Source of the DNA: Reyranella aquatilis
GTDB taxonomy: Bacteria; Pseudomonadota; Alphaproteobacteria; Reyranellales; Reyranellaceae
Assembly (NCBI RefSeq): GCF_020880995.1
Contig: NZ_JAJISD010000011.1
Location: 124,001 to 188,000, forward strand
Length of the DNA stretch: 64,000 nucleotides
Direction: 5' to 3'
The stretch's first letter is position 1. Each line of letters begins with the position of its first letter. The notes beneath the pieces are model-generated. The model searched no databases. It was not told the origin of the DNA and was given only the letters and a program-made list of their open reading frames with translations. This document shows positions 16,379-25,114 of this stretch, piece by piece. Made by a program: the position numbers and the translations under genes.

Positions 16379-17665
16379 CTAGACTTTGGGGCGCCGGTCA
16401 ATGACCCGGCGTGCCTTGCCCAGGGATCTTTCGATCCCGCCCGGCGCGGCGATCTCCACCTCGGCCGTCAGCCCGCACATGCCCTTGAGGCGCTGTACAA
16501 GATCGGCGACGGACCGGGCCCTCTCCTCTTCTTCCTGAGCCTCGCGCGCCTCGGCGCGCACCAGCAGGTCGTCGAGCGCGCCGCTGCGCGAGAGTTCGAT
16601 GACGTAATGCCCGCTCAACGCCGGGTCGCGCAGGATCTGTTCCTCGACCTGGCTCGGGAACAGATTGACGCCGCGCACGATCAGCATGTCGTCGCTGCGG
16701 CCGGTGATCTTGGCCATGCGCCGCATCGCGGTGACCGAGCCCGGCATCAGCCGCGTGAGATCGCGCGTGCGGTAGCGCACGACGGGCATCGCTTCCTTCG
16801 ACAGCGTCGTGAACACCAGTTCGCCGGGCTCACCCTCGGCAACCGGCCGGCCTGACACCGGATCGATGATCTCGGGATAGAAGTGATCCTCCCAGATCGT
16901 GGGCCCGTCCTTGCTCTCGACGAACTCGCAGGCGACGCCCGGGCCCATGACCTCGCTCAGGCCATAGATATCGACCGCGTCGATGCCCAGCCGCCGCTCG
17001 ATCTCGGCGCGCATCGCCTCCGTCCAGGGCTCGGCGCCAAAGATGCCGATGCGCATCGCCGTGTCGCGCGGATCAATGCCCTGACGCTCGAACTCGTCGG
17101 CGATCGCCAGCATGTAGGACGGCGTCATCAGCACGACACGGGCGCCGAACTCGCGGATGAGCTGGACCTGCCGTTCGCCAAAGCCGCCCGACATCGGCAC
17201 GACCGTGCAGCCGAGCCGCTCCGCGCCGTAGTGCGCGCCCAGGCCGCCGGTGAAGAGGCCATAACCGTAGGCATTGTGGATGATGTCGCCCGGCCGCGCC
17301 CCGCCGGCGTAAAGCGAGCGCGCCATCAGCTCGCCCCAGGTGGCGATGTCCTTCGCGGAATAGCCCACCACTGTCGGCCGTCCCGTCGTCCCGCTCGAGG
17401 CATGGACGCGCACGCAGCGTTCACGCGGGATCGCCAGCATGCCGTAGGGATAGGCGTCGCGCAGGTCGCCCTTTTCCGTGAACGGAAAGCGCGACAGATC
17501 GTCGAGGGTCCTGAGATCCTGCGGATGAACGCCCGCCGCCTGGCATTTGGCGCGATACGGCGCCTGGTTGTCGTAGGCATGGCGGAGCGTGGCGCGCAGC
17601 CGCTCGAGCTGCAGCGCCCGCAGCGCGTCGAGCGACATCGCGAGTTCGGGAAAGAGCTCTGTCAT
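16379..17665 (-). CDS. paaK: phenylacetate-CoA ligase
   Basis: The 428-residue adenylate-forming enzyme has the PaaK layout: LRHAYDNQAPYRAKCQAAGV, the P-loop SSGTTGRPTVVGYSAKDIAT, HNAYGYGLFTGGLGAHYGAE, YGLSEVMGPGVACEF and RTRDLTRL, with a C-terminal domain containing KITGRSDDMLIVRGVNLFPS. It activates phenylacetate or a related aryl acid to the CoA thioester with ATP. The other paa ring-oxidation genes are absent, so the substrate may differ. The start (ATG 17665) overlaps the stop of the DUF2339 gene by four bases; the same frame runs on upstream as a non-coding shadow. Confidence 0.9.
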   Translation of the reverse strand: MTELFPELAMSLDALRALQLERLRATLRHAYDNQAPYRAKCQAAGVHPQDLRTLDDLSRFPFTEKGDLRDAYPYGMLAIPRERCVRVHASSGTTGRPTVVGYSAKDIATWGELMARSLYAGGARPGDIIHNAYGYGLFTGGLGAHYGAERLGCTVVPMSGGFGERQVQLIREFGARVVLMTPSYMLAIADEFERQGIDPRDTAMRIGIFGAEPWTEAMRAEIERRLGIDAVDIYGLSEVMGPGVACEFVESKDGPTIWEDHFYPEIIDPVSGRPVAEGEPGELVFTTLSKEAMPVVRYRTRDLTRLMPGSVTAMRRMAKITGRSDDMLIVRGVNLFPSQVEEQILRDPALSGHYVIELSRSGALDDLLVRAEAREAQEEEERARSVADLVQRLKGMCGLTAEVEIAAPGGIERSLGKARRVIDRRPKV

Positions 17666-20322
17666 TTGCTGTCGAAGCCCAGGCGGCGATAGGCGTAGCC
17701 GAGGCCGATCAGCGCCGCGCCGAGGCCCAGGAACGAGAAGACACGCAACAGGCCCTGCAGCCCCGCCATGTCGATCAGAAACACCTTGGCGACCACGATG
17801 CAGACCAGGGCCATGCCGGCATGGCGAAGCGCCGCGGCCTTCCGCAGGAAGCCCAGCGCCAGCAGCGCCACCCCGAACAGCAGCCAGGCGATCGAGTAGG
17901 CATAGAGTTCGAGTCCCCGCGCCTCGAAGCCAAGCCGCTCGAAGCCCGGATCGAAGAAGTGGCGCACCTCGAACGAGACATAGGCGAAGGCCAGGATCGA
18001 GGCGACGCCACCCACGACCATGACGAGCCGCCGGTCCGGCTCCACGTCCGCCACCCAGCGCCGCGCCAGCGCCGCCAAGGCCGCCGGTACCGCATAGGCC
18101 AACAGGAGTCCGTTGAGGATCGGCAGCCGGCCGACATCCGCCGGCTGGACCACGGGACTGGCCACCAGCACCTGCAGGAAGAGCACGACGGCGACGGCCG
18201 GCGCGCTGCTCAGGCGCCACGCCCACAGCGCCACGACGTCGCCGTCGAGCCGCGTCTTCCAAAGCGCCGCCAGGGCGAAGGCGCCCCACACCAGCACGTA
18301 GAAAGCGCGCTCCATGAAGCTCGCACCCAGCGTCATCATGGTCGTCGGCTGGAAGACGCTGCGCACCTCGAGCGTCAGCAGGACGAAGACCAGCAACGCT
18401 GCCGCGGCCTCCACCGAACGGACGAGCCGCACGTCGCCGGTCGGCCGCAGGAAGCGCAGCGCCACGACCAGGGCGGCGACCGAGATACCGTAGCCCCAGA
18501 GCATCCAGTTGAAGATGGGCGTGAGGCCGATCGGATATTTCAGGATCTCCGGATTGACGACGAAGCGCACGACCACGATGACGAGCAATGGCCAGCAGAG
18601 CCGCCGCAGGGCCACGAGGCCGAGCTGCGCGGCGATGGCAGCGACGGCCGCCAGCTCGACCGCATAGGCGACGGTGATCCACTCGCGATTGAGTTCCAGC
18701 GGGATGGCCGTGCCGATGAAGAAGGTGACGCCGGCGGCAAGGAAGCCCAGCGCCTCGGTGCCGCCCGGCATCGTCTCGCGCCAGCGGGTGAGGCGCTCGG
18801 CGCCGACGAAAAACGGCACCGCGAGGCCGATGCTGATCAGTCCCCACGGCACGCCCGGCGACGTGCCGCGCAGCACATACCAGGCGAACAGGAAGTGCGA
18901 GAGCGCGGCCGAGACCGAGAGCGCCGCCCAGAAGCCCGGCCGCGGCGCATTCCACAGCAGCGCAAAAGCGGCTGCCGCATAGAGGCCGCCGAAGCAGGTT
19001 GCCAGCCAGCCGAACCGGTCGACGTCCCAATGGGCCGGCACGCCGCCTGCCGTCCACCACCACAAGGCCAGCGCCGCCAGCGACAGCGCCGGCGCGAGTC
19101 CGCCCACGAACTGGAAGCGCGGCGTCCAGCGCGCGAAGGCCAGGGTTCCGACCCCGTGCGCTGCCAGCGCGAGCCAACCCGTCGTCTGCTGACCGGAATC
19201 CTGCGCAATCGCCAATACGAGCAAGCCGCCTGTGACCGCTAGCGAGGCCCAGACCAGCGCCAGCACGTCCCTCGGGGGATTCTCGCGCTCCAGGATGCGT
19301 CGCCACGACGCCCAGACGAAGAGCCCGGCGAGGGCCACCAGGAAGAGCCCGACCCAGTGCAACTCGGGCTGTTCGGGATCGGCCAGCATCCAGATCACGG
19401 TCCACAGCGCCGAACCCGCCAGCACACCCCAGCCCAGCATCCACCAGCCGCGCACGCGGATGACCGTCAGGGTGCCGGCGGCAATCGCCAGCAGATAGCC
19501 GAACAGGACCGGCGTATTGGGCTGCTCGCTGCCGATGATCGCGGGACTGAGGAAACCGCCGACGAAGGCCAGGCCCGCGACGAAGATGCCATAGCGCAGC
19601 GAGAGCGTGATGGCGAAGGCGGTTAGCGCCGCGGCTCCGCCGCCCGCGGCGACCTTGGAGATCATCCCGTACAGCGCCACGGCGGACAGCAGGGAGCCGT
19701 AGAGCGCGGCGACACCGGCGGCGGCAAGGGCCTGCGACACGCGATCGTCGCGCGGCCGTATCCGCTCTGCGCCCGCGATCAGCGCGAAACCGAACAGGGC
19801 CGTGAGGATCACGCGGACTTCGGGTGAAAGATAGCCCTCCTCGATCGAGTAGCGGACGAGGAAGATGGCGGCGAGGGCCAACGTGATTGCGCCCACCCAC
19901 AGAAAGGCACGCGCCCCAAGCCTCTGCTCCCATCCCGCCCCGACGGGCTCCAGGATTGGCGGGCCGACCGGCGGCGCCGCGGTCGTTGCCGCGACTGGCA
20001 GATCCGCGCCGATGACGATGGCGTCCGGCTCGGCCTTCGACGACGCCTCCGGGTCAGGCCCGGGCTCCGGCATGAACGGCGGCGCCGGGGGTGGCGGCAC
20101 CGCGGCGTCGACAGGCGTGTCTTCCAGCGGCGTCGCGAGGGCAGGTGGTGGCAGCGGTTGCGCGCGCGATGCCGCAACCTCGCGCCTCAGGGCCGCAAGA
20201 TCTGCGGCAAGCCGTTCGTTCTGGCGACGCAGGCCCGACGTGCGGACCAGCGCCATGATGGCGATCAGCGGCGTGCCGAGCGCCCAGGCGATCCCGACGA
20301 GGATGAGGAAGATTTCTTCCAC
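17662..20322 (-). CDS. large polytopic DUF2339 membrane protein
   Basis: The 886-residue protein begins with a membrane segment and a short coiled coil (RLAADLAALRREVAASRAQ), then a proline/alanine-rich linker, and from about residue 130 a continuous series of more than twenty hydrophobic helices. This is the DUF2339 family, large inner membrane proteins of unknown function. The start is GTG at 20322 with CGGAG upstream. Its stop overlaps paaK, an unusual pairing that suggests co-translation. A role in cell-envelope chemistry is only a guess. Confidence 0.85.
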   Translation of the reverse strand: MEEIFLILVGIAWALGTPLIAIMALVRTSGLRRQNERLAADLAALRREVAASRAQPLPPPALATPLEDTPVDAAVPPPPAPPFMPEPGPDPEASSKAEPDAIVIGADLPVAATTAAPPVGPPILEPVGAGWEQRLGARAFLWVGAITLALAAIFLVRYSIEEGYLSPEVRVILTALFGFALIAGAERIRPRDDRVSQALAAAGVAALYGSLLSAVALYGMISKVAAGGGAAALTAFAITLSLRYGIFVAGLAFVGGFLSPAIIGSEQPNTPVLFGYLLAIAAGTLTVIRVRGWWMLGWGVLAGSALWTVIWMLADPEQPELHWVGLFLVALAGLFVWASWRRILERENPPRDVLALVWASLAVTGGLLVLAIAQDSGQQTTGWLALAAHGVGTLAFARWTPRFQFVGGLAPALSLAALALWWWTAGGVPAHWDVDRFGWLATCFGGLYAAAAFALLWNAPRPGFWAALSVSAALSHFLFAWYVLRGTSPGVPWGLISIGLAVPFFVGAERLTRWRETMPGGTEALGFLAAGVTFFIGTAIPLELNREWITVAYAVELAAVAAIAAQLGLVALRRLCWPLLVIVVVRFVVNPEILKYPIGLTPIFNWMLWGYGISVAALVVALRFLRPTGDVRLVRSVEAAAALLVFVLLTLEVRSVFQPTTMMTLGASFMERAFYVLVWGAFALAALWKTRLDGDVVALWAWRLSSAPAVAVVLFLQVLVASPVVQPADVGRLPILNGLLLAYAVPAALAALARRWVADVEPDRRLVMVVGGVASILAFAYVSFEVRHFFDPGFERLGFEARGLELYAYSIAWLLFGVALLALGFLRKAAALRHAGMALVCIVVAKVFLIDMAGLQGLLRVFSFLGLGAALIGLGYAYRRLGFDSK

Positions 20323-20352
20323 GAAGGCTCCGGGATCGCCTTGCCCTGGTCC

Positions 20353-21588
20353 CTACTCCGCCGCGACGCGGGCAGCCTGCGAGGCGAAGGCCGCGCGGTT
20401 GTCCCGGGCGACGATGCCGCGCTTCACCACCAGCCGGTGGTTCTCCTTGCGCGCCGCACGCTTGATGTCGGCCAGCACATCGCCGTCACAGACCACGAAG
20501 TCGGCGACGTTGCCTTCCTTGATGCGGCCGTGATCGGCCAGGCGCATCAGGTCGGCGGCACTCGCGGTCGCGAAGAACAGCGAATCGCGGCTCGAGATGC
20601 CGATGTCGCACATGAACTCCAGCTCGCGCGCATTCTCGCCGTGGCGGTTGTGCGGCGTGCCGGCGTCGGTGCCCATGGCGATGCGGCCGCCAGCCGAGTA
20701 ATACATCTTGGTCGCGGCGATGTGCCGGTCGAACACTCGGCGGCTCTTGTCGATCACATAGTCGGGGATCGAGCGGTCGCCCTCGTCGTAGCCCTTGAGG
20801 ATGTTCTTCACGGCCGCCAGCGTCGGCACCAGCCAGACGCCGCGTTCCTTCATCTCGCGGCAGCATTCCTCGTCCATGAAGATGCCGTGCTCGATGGAAT
20901 CGATGCCGCCTCGCACGGCGTTCAGGATGCCCAGTGCACCCTGCGCATGGCTGGCGCAGCATTTGTGGAAGCGATGCGCCTCCGAGATGCCGGCCTTCAT
21001 CTCCTCGGCGCTGTAGTGCGCATCCTCGGGATTGACGCCGGCGGTCATGACGCCGCCCGTGGCCATGATCTTCACCAGGTCGGAGCCGGCATGGACCTGC
21101 TCGCGCACCGCCTTGATCACTTCGTCCACACCATCGGCGACACGCCCGACGCGATTGCCGTGACCGCCGGTCATGCAGATCATGCGGCCGGCGCAACGCA
21201 TCGTCGGGCCGAGAAAGCGCCCGGCATTGTAGGCGTCGCGAATGGCGAACTCGATATAGTCTTTGCCGCCGCAATCGCGCACGGCAGTGACGCCGCCTTC
21301 CAGCGTCTGGCGCATGAACTCCATTCCGCGCACGGTCAGCTGGGCCGCGCTCAGGCGATCCTGCACGGCGCCGGGATTGCCCTCGGCGCCCGACAGCGAA
21401 TGGACATGGCAGTCGATGATGCCGGGGATCAGCGTGGCACCGGACGTGTCGACCCGCTCGCCGGCAAAGCCCTTGAACTCGCCTGCCGGGGCCACGCGCT
21501 TGATGCGGCCGCCTTCCTCCAGCACCGCCTGCCCGTCCTGCACCTTCTCGCCGTCGAACAGACGGCCGCCGACATACAGCGTGGCCAT
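20353..21588 (-). CDS. metal-dependent amidohydrolase (prolidase/Sgx9260-like)
   Basis: This 411-residue enzyme has the amidohydrolase superfamily layout: small beta-sandwich ends, DCHVHSLSGAEGN with HxH (about 59-71), a carboxylated lysine candidate in LVKIMATGGVMTAG, histidines in CASHAQGALG and IEHGIFM, and the aspartate in MGTDAGTPHNRHGE. The binuclear zinc pattern fits Xaa-Pro dipeptidase or N-acyl amino-acid hydrolase members. The ATG at 21588 has AGGAG seven bases upstream. It stands alone by spacing from the DUF2339 gene (30 bp) and could share that transcript. Confidence 0.85.
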   Translation of the reverse strand: MATLYVGGRLFDGEKVQDGQAVLEEGGRIKRVAPAGEFKGFAGERVDTSGATLIPGIIDCHVHSLSGAEGNPGAVQDRLSAAQLTVRGMEFMRQTLEGGVTAVRDCGGKDYIEFAIRDAYNAGRFLGPTMRCAGRMICMTGGHGNRVGRVADGVDEVIKAVREQVHAGSDLVKIMATGGVMTAGVNPEDAHYSAEEMKAGISEAHRFHKCCASHAQGALGILNAVRGGIDSIEHGIFMDEECCREMKERGVWLVPTLAAVKNILKGYDEGDRSIPDYVIDKSRRVFDRHIAATKMYYSAGGRIAMGTDAGTPHNRHGENARELEFMCDIGISSRDSLFFATASAADLMRLADHGRIKEGNVADFVVCDGDVLADIKRAARKENHRLVVKRGIVARDNRAAFASQAARVAAE

Positions 21589-21888
21589 GGAATCACTCCT
21601 GAATTGAAACGTGAAATGACTTTGCCCCTACCCTTCCGGATGGGCAAGCACCGGCCGTGTCACCTCGACTGCCGTGCACGCATAGCGAATCTGGAGGGAA
21701 GCGAGCCCCACGCAGCGGGGAGGTATCGCTGCGTGGGGTCGACCGTTCGTTCGCAGCTGTGGGAGCCGCGAGCACGAACCGTCTCGGCACCCGCTTCCTG
21801 GCGCCGACGCGGCACTCGGGGAAATGCAGCGCCAAGCGATGATGATCAGGTTCGCTGACGCCGACCTTACGCGGTCGGTGCACTACAG
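21589..21888. other. non-coding gap with an 11-bp hairpin
   Basis: No convincing gene is visible in these 300 bases. They contain a perfect 11-bp inverted repeat, CCCCACGCAGC (21706-21716) and GCTGCGTGGGG (21728-21738), with an 11-base loop and no U tract on either strand. It could be a leader structure for the amidohydrolase gene or a Rho-dependent stop for the TPR gene upstream. Confidence 0.5.
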
Positions 21889-22485
21889 TCAGGTGGACGG
21901 GCGTCCGCAGCCCAATGGATCGGCACCGCCGCTGCCGTCTCCGTCCAGCGCCCTGAGTCGATTGATCTCTCCGTCGATCCCCGCGATGTGCGGGTTCCAT
22001 TTGCGGGCGAGTTCGAAAGCGGCAATGGCGCGCGCGTTCTCGCCCATCTCGGCGCGGATCATGCCGAGGCCCGAGTAGGCACCGAAGTGGCGAGGCTCGC
22101 GCTTCACCGTCTCGCAGATGTCGGCGAGCGAGGCCGTGAAGTTGCCCATCAGCCAGTGGACCGTCGCCCGCTTGTTCCATGCTTCCGGGAGATCCGGTGC
22201 CACGTCGATCAGGCGCGTGAAGGTATCGATCGAGGTCTTGAACTCCTGCTGCTGCATCTCGGCAATGCCGCGCATCATCATCGCGCGTTGGCTCATGTCG
22301 GGCACCATCACCCACTGCTCCCAGATTGCCGCCTCCAGCGAGCGGATCGCGGAAGGATCGGTGGCTGCCTGCAGCTTCGCGAAGAGTGTATCGAGCACGG
22401 TGCCGCTCCCGGCGCTCTGCGCCTGTACGTCGATCGTGAGGATCAAGCTGAGCAGGGCGGCGAGGCAAGTGCGAAGAACGATCAT
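21889..22485 (-). CDS. secreted tetratricopeptide-repeat protein
   Basis: The 198-residue protein has a signal peptide (residues 1-22, ending VQA) and three or more TPR units, including AMMMRGIAEMQQQEFKTSID, PDLPEAWNKRATVHWLMGNF and RHFGAYSGLGMIRAEMGEN followed by AIAAFELARKWNPHIAG. Such periplasmic TPR proteins act as scaffolds. The ATG at 22485 has GGAGAGG upstream. It lies between the amidohydrolase and glcF on the same strand, with gaps of 300 and 50 bp. Confidence 0.85.
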   Translation of the reverse strand: MIVLRTCLAALLSLILTIDVQAQSAGSGTVLDTLFAKLQAATDPSAIRSLEAAIWEQWVMVPDMSQRAMMMRGIAEMQQQEFKTSIDTFTRLIDVAPDLPEAWNKRATVHWLMGNFTASLADICETVKREPRHFGAYSGLGMIRAEMGENARAIAAFELARKWNPHIAGIDGEINRLRALDGDGSGGADPLGCGRPST

Positions 22486-22535
22486 AGTCCTCTCCTGCAG
22501 CCCCGGAATATCAAGGATCCTTCGAACTCCCTCGG

Positions 22536-23855
22536 TCAGCCGAGCGCGGCGGGCTTGGGGCCGCCCGTCGCCCAGTCGAGCAATTCCACCGTATGGGCAA
22601 TCGGGATGCCGGTACCCGCGGCGATGTTGCCGATGCAGCCGAAATTGCCGGCGGCGATCACATCGGGTTTCACGCTCTCGATGTTGGCCACCTTGCGGTC
22701 ACGCAGGCGGCGCGACAGTTCGGGCTGCAGTACCTGGTAGGTGCCCGCCCAACCGCAACAGAGATGGCCTTCCGGCACGTCCTTCACGACGAAGCCGGCA
22801 TCGCGCAGCAGCTTCTTGGGCGGTTCGATCACCTTCTGGCCGTGCTGCATCGAGCAGGCCGAATGGTAGGCGACAGTCAGTCCCTTTGGCTCCACGTTCA
22901 CGAGGCCGATATCGAGCATCACTTCGCTCACGTCCCTGGCGAGCTTTGCGACCTGCAGCGCCTTCTCGTGCCACTCGGGCTCGTCGGCCAGCATGTTGCC
23001 GTAGTCCTTGACCGTCGTGCCGCAGCCCGAGGCGTTGATCACGATGGCGTCGAGCCCCGCCCCGTCGATCTCGCGCAGCCAGGCGGTGATGTTGGCCTTG
23101 GCCAGCGCGATCGCCTGCTCGTTTTGCCCGACATGCAGGACCGACGAGCCGCAGCAGCCGGAGCCCGCAACGTTCACCACCTCGATGTCGTGGCGGGTCA
23201 GCAGCCGCACCGTCGCTTCGTTCACTTCCGGCGCCAGCACCTGCTGGCCGCAGCCCGGCATCAGCGCCACGCGCTTGCGGCGCATCCCCTTGGCCGGAAA
23301 GGTCTGCGGCCGGTCGACCGGCGACGGCGACGGCACGGTGTCGGGCACCGCGTCGAGCATGGCGCGCAGGCGGCGCAGGAAAGTGGCGCCGCCCGGATCG
23401 GTGCTGGTCGCGGGCAGCATCGGTGCCAGCGGCTTGGCAAGGCGGCCCAGCACCATGGCCCAGCGGAACGCCGCGGGCCGCGGCATCAGCCAGGCCAGCA
23501 GCCCGCGCATGAGGCGATCGGCCGGCGCCCTCTCGTAACTCTCCTCGATGCGGTGCCGGCCATGGTCGACCAGGTGCATGTAGTTCACGCCCGAGGGGCA
23601 GGTCGTCATGCAGGACAGGCACGACAGGCACCGATCGACGTGCCGCACCTCCTGGTGCGTCGGCGCCCGGTCGCCTTCCAGCATCGCCTTGATCAGGTAG
23701 ATGCGGCCACGCGGACTGTCGCGCTCGTCACCCAGCAGCACGAAGGTCGGGCAGGTGGCGGTGCAGAAGCCGCAATGCACACACTTGCGCAGGATGTGCT
23801 CGCTGCGCGCGTTCTCGGGATCGGCAAGCTGGGCCAGGGTGAAATTGGTTTGCAC
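22536..23855 (-). CDS. glcF: glycolate oxidase iron-sulfur subunit
   Basis: The 439-residue protein has two 4Fe-4S motifs, CVHCGFCTATCPTF and CLSCLSCMTTCPSG. It also has two CCG domains: SGCCGSSVLHVG and LCCGWAGTYQVLQ, each preceded by a CGT or HSAC element. This is the electron-transfer subunit of membrane-linked glycolate oxidase GlcDEF, which oxidises glycolate to glyoxylate. The GTG at 23855 follows the glcE stop by one base; the frame extends upstream but overlaps glcE. Last gene of glcDEF. Confidence 0.92.
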   Translation of the reverse strand: MQTNFTLAQLADPENARSEHILRKCVHCGFCTATCPTFVLLGDERDSPRGRIYLIKAMLEGDRAPTHQEVRHVDRCLSCLSCMTTCPSGVNYMHLVDHGRHRIEESYERAPADRLMRGLLAWLMPRPAAFRWAMVLGRLAKPLAPMLPATSTDPGGATFLRRLRAMLDAVPDTVPSPSPVDRPQTFPAKGMRRKRVALMPGCGQQVLAPEVNEATVRLLTRHDIEVVNVAGSGCCGSSVLHVGQNEQAIALAKANITAWLREIDGAGLDAIVINASGCGTTVKDYGNMLADEPEWHEKALQVAKLARDVSEVMLDIGLVNVEPKGLTVAYHSACSMQHGQKVIEPPKKLLRDAGFVVKDVPEGHLCCGWAGTYQVLQPELSRRLRDRKVANIESVKPDVIAAGNFGCIGNIAAGTGIPIAHTVELLDWATGGPKPAALG

Positions 23856-23856
23856 G

Positions 23857-25026
23857 TCAGCCCACCCGGCCTGGATTGAAGAGACCCTTGGGGTCGAAGC
23901 TTTCCTTGACCCGCCCGGCCAACGCCGCGAGCGCGGCGGGTTGCGGCTGGAACACCGGCACCGCGGCACGCACGGATTGCGGCGCCCGGATCAAGGTCGC
24001 ATGACCGCCCGTCGCGCCCAGCGCCCCGCGTACGATCACATGGTCCGCGTCGTCCGAAGGCGGCAGCGCCAGCCAGATCAGGCCGCCCGACCAGTCGTAG
24101 TAGGCCTGCGCTCCGGAACGCTTGGCCTCGATGCGGGCCATGATCGCGGGCCCTTCCGTGGGTGGACAGGAAATTTTCCAGACAACGGCATCGGGCGCGG
24201 CGTTCAGCGGCGTCACGTCCCGCACCTCGCGCCAGAAGGTTCGGCTCTCCAGGGTGCCGAGCTCCTGCATCTTCGCGCCGGCGTCGGCCATCAGCTCGCG
24301 CAGGCCCTTGAGCCGGGCCTCGACCGAAGGCGCCACGCCTTCGAGGCGCAGCGCCGTGCGGCCCGGCAGGTGGGCGGCGCCCGAGACTTCGTGCGGGCTA
24401 CCCATCGCCGAGCACATGGCGCGCACTGCCGACGCATCGTCGAGGCCAAGCAGCAGCAGCGTCGCGGTCTGGTCCGGTGCCGGCAGCACCTTGACCGAAA
24501 CCTCGTCCAGAACGGCGAGCGTGCCCCACGATCCCGCCACCACCTTGGAGAGATCGTAGCCGGTGACGTTCTTCATCACGCGGCCGCCCGACTTGAAGGC
24601 CTCGCCGCGCCCGTTGACGCCGCTGAATCCCAGCAGGTGGTCGCGCGCCGCACCGGCCGAGAGACGGCGTGAGCCCGCGAGATTGCCCATGACGGCGCCG
24701 ACGAGAGTGCCCTGCCCCGGTTCCCGGCCGAGCAGCGGGCCGAGGTCGGGCGGCTCGAAGGCCAGCATCTGGTTGCGCTGGGCGAGCAGCGCCTCGACCT
24801 CGCGCATCGGCGTGCCGGCGCGCAGCGTCACGACCAACTCTTCCGGCGCGTAGTCGACGATGCCGGAGAGACCGGAGAGATCGAGCATCTGGTCGCACTG
24901 CATCGGCTTGCCGAGCGCCAGCTTGCTGCCCTCGCCGCGCACGTCGAGCGTGACGCCCTCGTTCAGCGCCCACTCCACCGCCTGCCGCAGCTCCTTCGCG
25001 TCGCGCGGCTTGATCGTGCTGGTCAT
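23857..25026 (-). CDS. glcE: glycolate oxidase FAD-binding subunit
   Basis: The 389-residue protein has a half-size FAD_binding_4 fold: VRGEGSKLALGKPM near residue 30, LVGAVMGNLAGSRRLSAGA (the pyrophosphate-binding region) and GGRVMKNVTGYDLSKVVAGS. It pairs with GlcD and GlcF. The ATG at 25026 is preceded directly by a 23-bp inverted repeat (25028-25091), leaving no normal ribosome site within 10 bases, so its translation may depend on glcD or on folding of that repeat. Confidence 0.9.
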   Translation of the reverse strand: MTSTIKPRDAKELRQAVEWALNEGVTLDVRGEGSKLALGKPMQCDQMLDLSGLSGIVDYAPEELVVTLRAGTPMREVEALLAQRNQMLAFEPPDLGPLLGREPGQGTLVGAVMGNLAGSRRLSAGAARDHLLGFSGVNGRGEAFKSGGRVMKNVTGYDLSKVVAGSWGTLAVLDEVSVKVLPAPDQTATLLLLGLDDASAVRAMCSAMGSPHEVSGAAHLPGRTALRLEGVAPSVEARLKGLRELMADAGAKMQELGTLESRTFWREVRDVTPLNAAPDAVVWKISCPPTEGPAIMARIEAKRSGAQAYYDWSGGLIWLALPPSDDADHVIVRGALGATGGHATLIRAPQSVRAAVPVFQPQPAALAALAGRVKESFDPKGLFNPGRVG

Positions 25027-25027
25027 G

Positions 25028-25091
25028 GGAGCGCGCAACTCCAGTTGCGCATTCTTTCATGAGCATGAGCGCAACTGGAGTTGCGCGCTCC
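25028..25091. repeat. nested 23-bp inverted repeat between glcD and glcE
   Basis: The left arm (25028-25050) and right arm (25069-25091) are perfect 23-base reverse complements around an 18-base loop. Each arm also contains an imperfect palindrome, GCGCAACT-CC-AGTTGCGC, so the element folds as one long stem or two small ones. There is no U tract. It lies between the glcD stop (25115) and the glcE ATG (25026), like a REP/BIME-type element or a control structure. Confidence 0.8.
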
Positions 25092-25114
25092 TGTGAGGGC
25101 GAAGTGCAACACTC

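Noticed and set aside
17666..19933. Upstream extension of the paaK frame to 1184 codons
   Set aside because: The extension runs inside the DUF2339 gene in another frame and shows no family similarity. The true start is the ATG overlapping the DUF2339 stop at 17665.
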